64,000 nucleotides of DNA from Gordonibacter massiliensis (ex Traore et al. 2017) (GTDB lineage Bacteria > Actinomycetota > Coriobacteriia > Coriobacteriales > Eggerthellaceae): the NCBI GenBank assembly GCA_900170005.1, contig LT827128.1:1856168-1920167 (forward strand), in the 5' to 3' direction. The notes under the pieces are model-generated. The model saw only the letters and a program-made list of their open reading frames with translations. It had not been told where the DNA came from and did no database searches. A program made the position numbers and the translations under genes. Positions 61,309-64,000 of this stretch are shown here, piece by piece (positions within the stretch are counted from its first letter, which is position 1; each line of letters opens with the position of its first letter).

Positions 61309-62475
61309 CTAGCAAGGTTTCCTCTTGGATGCCGAGAGCATGGCGTCTATGCAAGCGTCCGTAGCATTGCCGCCTGCTGCTATGTATTTTGCTTTGAATC
61401 GCTTTGACTTTTCCGATTCCTTAAGATAGTTAAAGGAGGACAGATAGTTGCAGAGGTCTTCTTCGTTGTAGAAAGTCGTGATGTCGTCCCTAAAGTCGGC
61501 GGTAAGCCCTCTCGAAAGAGCGTACTCCTCGTAGTCGAACGCAAAACAAATCATCGGCTTGCCCAGTATGGAATAATCGGCGAATACGGACGAGTAATCG
61601 GAGATAAGGAGATCGGCGGCAATGTACAATTCATTGATATTCGGGTAAGTCGAGCAGTCGACAACGCGGTCGGTAAAGGAAATGCCCATCGTCTCGGTGA
61701 CAATGGAGTGAGCGCGATACAGCATTAAGGCGTTTTCGCCGAGGGCGTTCAGGACGTGATTCACATCTAAAGGCGCTTTGAACGAATAGTCATCTCCTCC
61801 GGTCAGCGACTCCCTCCAAGTTGGCGCATACAAAACGACAAAAGCGTCTTTAGGGATGCTCAGTCTATCTCTTATCTCTCGACGCGCCGATTCGTTCGAG
61901 CGATACAGCTCGTCTTCTCGAGGGCGTCCGCAATAAACGAACGAATCGTAGCTTGCTTTTAGAGCTCTATGGTGCATGTCGGCCATAAAGTCACCGTCGA
62001 CCGCAAACACATCGACAGTGCTGAAATCGTAATCGTTTCTACCGGGCACTAAATTGCCGTAGCTTTTGTTTCCGGTCCCATGCCACGTGTTGACGTAAAC
62101 CTGCTCTTTCTTCTTGAAGGAAAGACCGCATTCTATGTTCACATTGGTCACCCAGAATTTGGCGCTTAAGGCGGCCTTCCAATAAGCCCAACCATGCATT
62201 TTCACGCTCTCCGCACGAGGCAGTTGGTACTCATCCGGCTCGTTGAAAGCCCATACGAAACGCAAGTCTTCGCAATCGCTGCGTTCGAGCATCCTCTCAA
62301 ACAGAACCTTCGGGCTATCGTCGTATTTCTTTCCGCTAAATGAAGAGAACAGGACTTTGTTTTCTTCAACGGGAACAAATAGCCCTGCAACACGAAAAAC
62401 AAAAGAGAGAGCATTTTTATAAAATGCTTGCACCGTTGCATTGTGCTTGATGATGTATTCGATTCTTTTTTTCAA
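61309..62475 (-). CDS. CDP-glycerol/ribitol-type polymer transferase (TagB/TagF family)
   Basis: 388 residues. Family motifs: YVNTWHGTGNKSYG, VLYAPTWRESL, LMLYRAHS, and ISDYSSVFADYSILGKP, with the His and Asp/Ser residues used by TagF. A short hydrophobic segment near residue 25 may aid membrane association. It would transfer alditol phosphate from a CDP donor to a lipid-linked glycan or chain. It lies 4 bp after the glycosyltransferase gene. Lower GC than the rest of the window. Confidence 0.88.
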   Translation of the reverse strand: MKKRIEYIIKHNATVQAFYKNALSFVFRVAGLFVPVEENKVLFSSFSGKKYDDSPKVLFERMLERSDCEDLRFVWAFNEPDEYQLPRAESVKMHGWAYWKAALSAKFWVTNVNIECGLSFKKKEQVYVNTWHGTGNKSYGNLVPGRNDYDFSTVDVFAVDGDFMADMHHRALKASYDSFVYCGRPREDELYRSNESARREIRDRLSIPKDAFVVLYAPTWRESLTGGDDYSFKAPLDVNHVLNALGENALMLYRAHSIVTETMGISFTDRVVDCSTYPNINELYIAADLLISDYSSVFADYSILGKPMICFAFDYEEYALSRGLTADFRDDITTFYNEEDLCNYLSSFNYLKESEKSKRFKAKYIAAGGNATDACIDAMLSASKRKPC

Positions 62476-62479
62476 TCAA

Positions 62480-63598
62480 TCAGCCTATCTGAGCCTTCTC
62501 GACCAAATGCCTCGAGTATATTTTTCGATACTCGTCGCTTACGTTAGTCAGTGAGAAGTCTTTAACAGAAGCTATGTTATGGTTGCCCATCCGATATCGG
62601 AGTTCTTTTGATTCGGACAGCCGTTGAATCGCCTTAGCATAGGAACGAGGGTCTAAGGTCTCGCAGATAAAGCCGCCCTCTCCGTGAGTAATTAGGTCTT
62701 GATTTCCTCGAGCCCGAGACAAAACACAAGGCAATCCGTGCGACATTGCCTCAATGACAGACCTAGACAATCCCTCCCGAACCGAGGAGAGGACGAATAT
62801 ATCCATTTCATTAAGCAGCGAAGAAACATCGAGCCTATATCCTAGGAAATGTACCCTATCAGCTATTCCAAGGCTAGCGGCTTGCTTTTTTAAGTTTTCA
62901 AGATCCGGACCATCGCCCGCGACTACGTAATGAATATTGTCGGCTAGCATATTTATTGCTTCCAAAACCGTCTTGATGTTTTTGTTAGAGTCAATCCGAG
63001 TGGCTGAAAAACACAGGATCTTGTCTTCTAGCGAAAACGCTCTTCTCACTCCTGCCACGCTCCGGCAATCAACTTGCACTTCGACTCCGGCACCATGAAC
63101 CTTGTACAGTTGCCCACCATTCCGAAGTTTGAGCTTCTTGGCGGCTTGGTAATCCATCTCGTTAATCGTTACAAGAACATCTGTGCATTTCGATAGAATC
63201 ATTTCCTCGATGTAGTAAACAAACCTATTAATGAAAGGGGCCCCGTCGAAAAACAAAAAACCATGGGCGGTGTATATCACGGGAGATATCGCATATTTGA
63301 TCCCCACCACTCTACCGAGCAAGCTGCCGATCGGCGTGTGGCAGTGTATCGCCTCAATTGAGTTATCCGCAATCGCATGACACATCTGTTTATAAGCTTT
63401 AAGATTGGTTTTATGTAAGGGACTCGATACTAGATCGATTTGTATGGTTTCGCACGGAATAGCCGCTTTGTCTCCGATATACGAATTGAAATTTGCAGCC
63501 CAAAAAACCTTGTGTCCAAGTTCCTCCAGAAGAGAAAACATCATCTCATTGCTTTTGCTAATAGCAAGAACCTGGTTGGTCACATAAAGGATATTCAT
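62480..63598 (-). CDS. Group 1 (GT4) glycosyltransferase
   Basis: 372 residues. N-terminal Rossmann part (MNILYVTNQVLAIS; HCHTPIGSLLGRV; YTAHGFLFF). The C-terminal donor-binding part has CFSATRIDSNKN, VVAGDGPDLENL, and REGLSRSVIEAMSHGLP, with the Glu typical of GT4. It transfers a sugar to a growing cell-surface glycan; donor and acceptor are not known. Starts with the ATGA overlap to the upstream gene. Clearly AT-richer than the core genome. Confidence 0.9.
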   Translation of the reverse strand: MNILYVTNQVLAISKSNEMMFSLLEELGHKVFWAANFNSYIGDKAAIPCETIQIDLVSSPLHKTNLKAYKQMCHAIADNSIEAIHCHTPIGSLLGRVVGIKYAISPVIYTAHGFLFFDGAPFINRFVYYIEEMILSKCTDVLVTINEMDYQAAKKLKLRNGGQLYKVHGAGVEVQVDCRSVAGVRRAFSLEDKILCFSATRIDSNKNIKTVLEAINMLADNIHYVVAGDGPDLENLKKQAASLGIADRVHFLGYRLDVSSLLNEMDIFVLSSVREGLSRSVIEAMSHGLPCVLSRARGNQDLITHGEGGFICETLDPRSYAKAIQRLSESKELRYRMGNHNIASVKDFSLTNVSDEYRKIYSRHLVEKAQIG

Positions 63599-64000
63599 CG
63601 GGAGCGTCCTCTAAGTCTAAAAAGAGCTGTACGGATTCTCCGTCTAAGCATTTTCGGAGCGTGCAGCAAATCGAAATGCTCTTCAAAAACATCAATCACT
63701 TCGAAACGACCAGCGCTATTAAACGTATGGATTCTCTGGACTGTTATTTTGCTTTCAAGAGAAATCGAATTTATATCTAGCACGTACAAGGGTCCTCGGG
63801 TTGCATATTCAGCAGTATGGTCAAAAGCAAAAAAACCAAGAGAATTGCCGTACTTTTCACGACAATCTTGAACGGGGATCAAAAGCTCACCGTCAATGGT
63901 TAGAGGCAGTCCCCCTGGCCGACAGTAGTTTTCGTCGTAAAAAAAGGATGTGTGACTTATTGTATCCATATCGACGAGCGAGAATTCGATGAGGTGGATT
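63595..64000 (-). CDS. Partial gene, glycosyltransferase-associated propeller-like protein
   Basis: 134 codons of the C-terminal end; the frame stays open to base 64000, so the true start lies outside the window. The segment CRPGGLPLTIDGELLIPVQD followed by YGNSLGFFAFD resembles the N-terminal domain of glucosamine inositolphosphorylceramide transferase-like proteins found in bacterial glycan clusters. This match is recalled by eye and moderate. It overlaps the next gene by 4 bp (ATGA) and so belongs to the glycan operon. Confidence 0.6.
   Translation of the reverse strand, partial: IHLIEFSLVDMDTISHTSFFYDENYCRPGGLPLTIDGELLIPVQDCREKYGNSLGFFAFDHTAEYATRGPLYVLDINSISLESKITVQRIHTFNSAGRFEVIDVFEEHFDLLHAPKMLRRRIRTALFRLRGRSR

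Noticed and set aside
1-64000. CRISPR arrays, tRNA or rRNA genes, transposases
   Set aside because: None seen; the only repeats found are the dispersed elements and palindromes listed.

Overview
The window is GC-rich chromosomal DNA that looks like a member of the Eggerthellaceae (Coriobacteriia: Eggerthella, Gordonibacter and relatives). The reasons are the base composition, the dense set of Tat-exported DMSO-reductase-family molybdenum enzymes with ferredoxin, NrfD and TorD partners, and the general gene content. The genus is an inference; no rRNA or marker gene settles it. I saw no tRNA, rRNA, CRISPR array, transposase or prophage gene.

Layout. 1-7 kb: housekeeping and stress genes on the minus strand (XRE regulator cut by the window edge, NYN nuclease, rlmB, diguanylate cyclase, TRIC-type channel, ogt and an Ada-AlkA fusion). 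7-9.4 kb: two plus-strand lipoproteins, one an alpha/beta hydrolase of the DUF3089 type. 9.5-51.5 kb: four respiratory clusters, all on the minus strand. Reading downstream, cluster A (14.6-9.5 kb) is catalytic subunit, ferredoxin, NrfD, TorD. Clusters B (25.4-19.3 kb) and C (38.2-32.0 kb) add a small CX4CH protein and a DUF4405 cytochrome-b-like protein before TorD. Cluster D (51.2-45.0 kb) is catalytic subunit, ferredoxin, NrfD, TorD, GntR, SPFH.

A second paralogous module, a DmsC/NrfD-like membrane protein plus a YtrA-type GntR repressor plus an SPFH (slipin) protein, lies just upstream of each of clusters A, B and C (modules 1, 2, 3). In cluster D its GntR and SPFH genes follow the catalytic genes. 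Most of the promoter regions carry ATATGACA/TGTCATAT half-sites, and the four GntR proteins share the helix core LPTVR...YNTV. I read this as one repeated system: a family of respiratory reductases, each with its own repressor and membrane scaffold. This is the strongest candidate for an undescribed system here.

Between the clusters sit unrelated genes: SDR, YczE-like protein and lactonase (28.9-31.9 kb), a DEAD-box helicase and a HipBA toxin-antitoxin pair (41.5-45.0 kb). 51.7-58.1 kb: XRE regulator, UbiB/AarF kinase with a phasin-like protein, a DMT exporter and a LysR regulator. 58.4-64 kb: a lower-GC surface-glycan operon (cytidylyltransferase, SDR, a split thiamine-diphosphate enzyme, CDP-glycerol-type transferase, glycosyltransferase, and a partial gene running off the edge), probably acquired by transfer.

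Two points on sequence quality matter. Positions 17969-18038 match an Illumina Nextera i5 adapter, so the 5' end of the module 1 membrane gene is an assembly artefact. The frameshifted thiamine-diphosphate enzyme may be another error or a real pseudogene. A perfect 16-bp parS site lies at 15006-15021.
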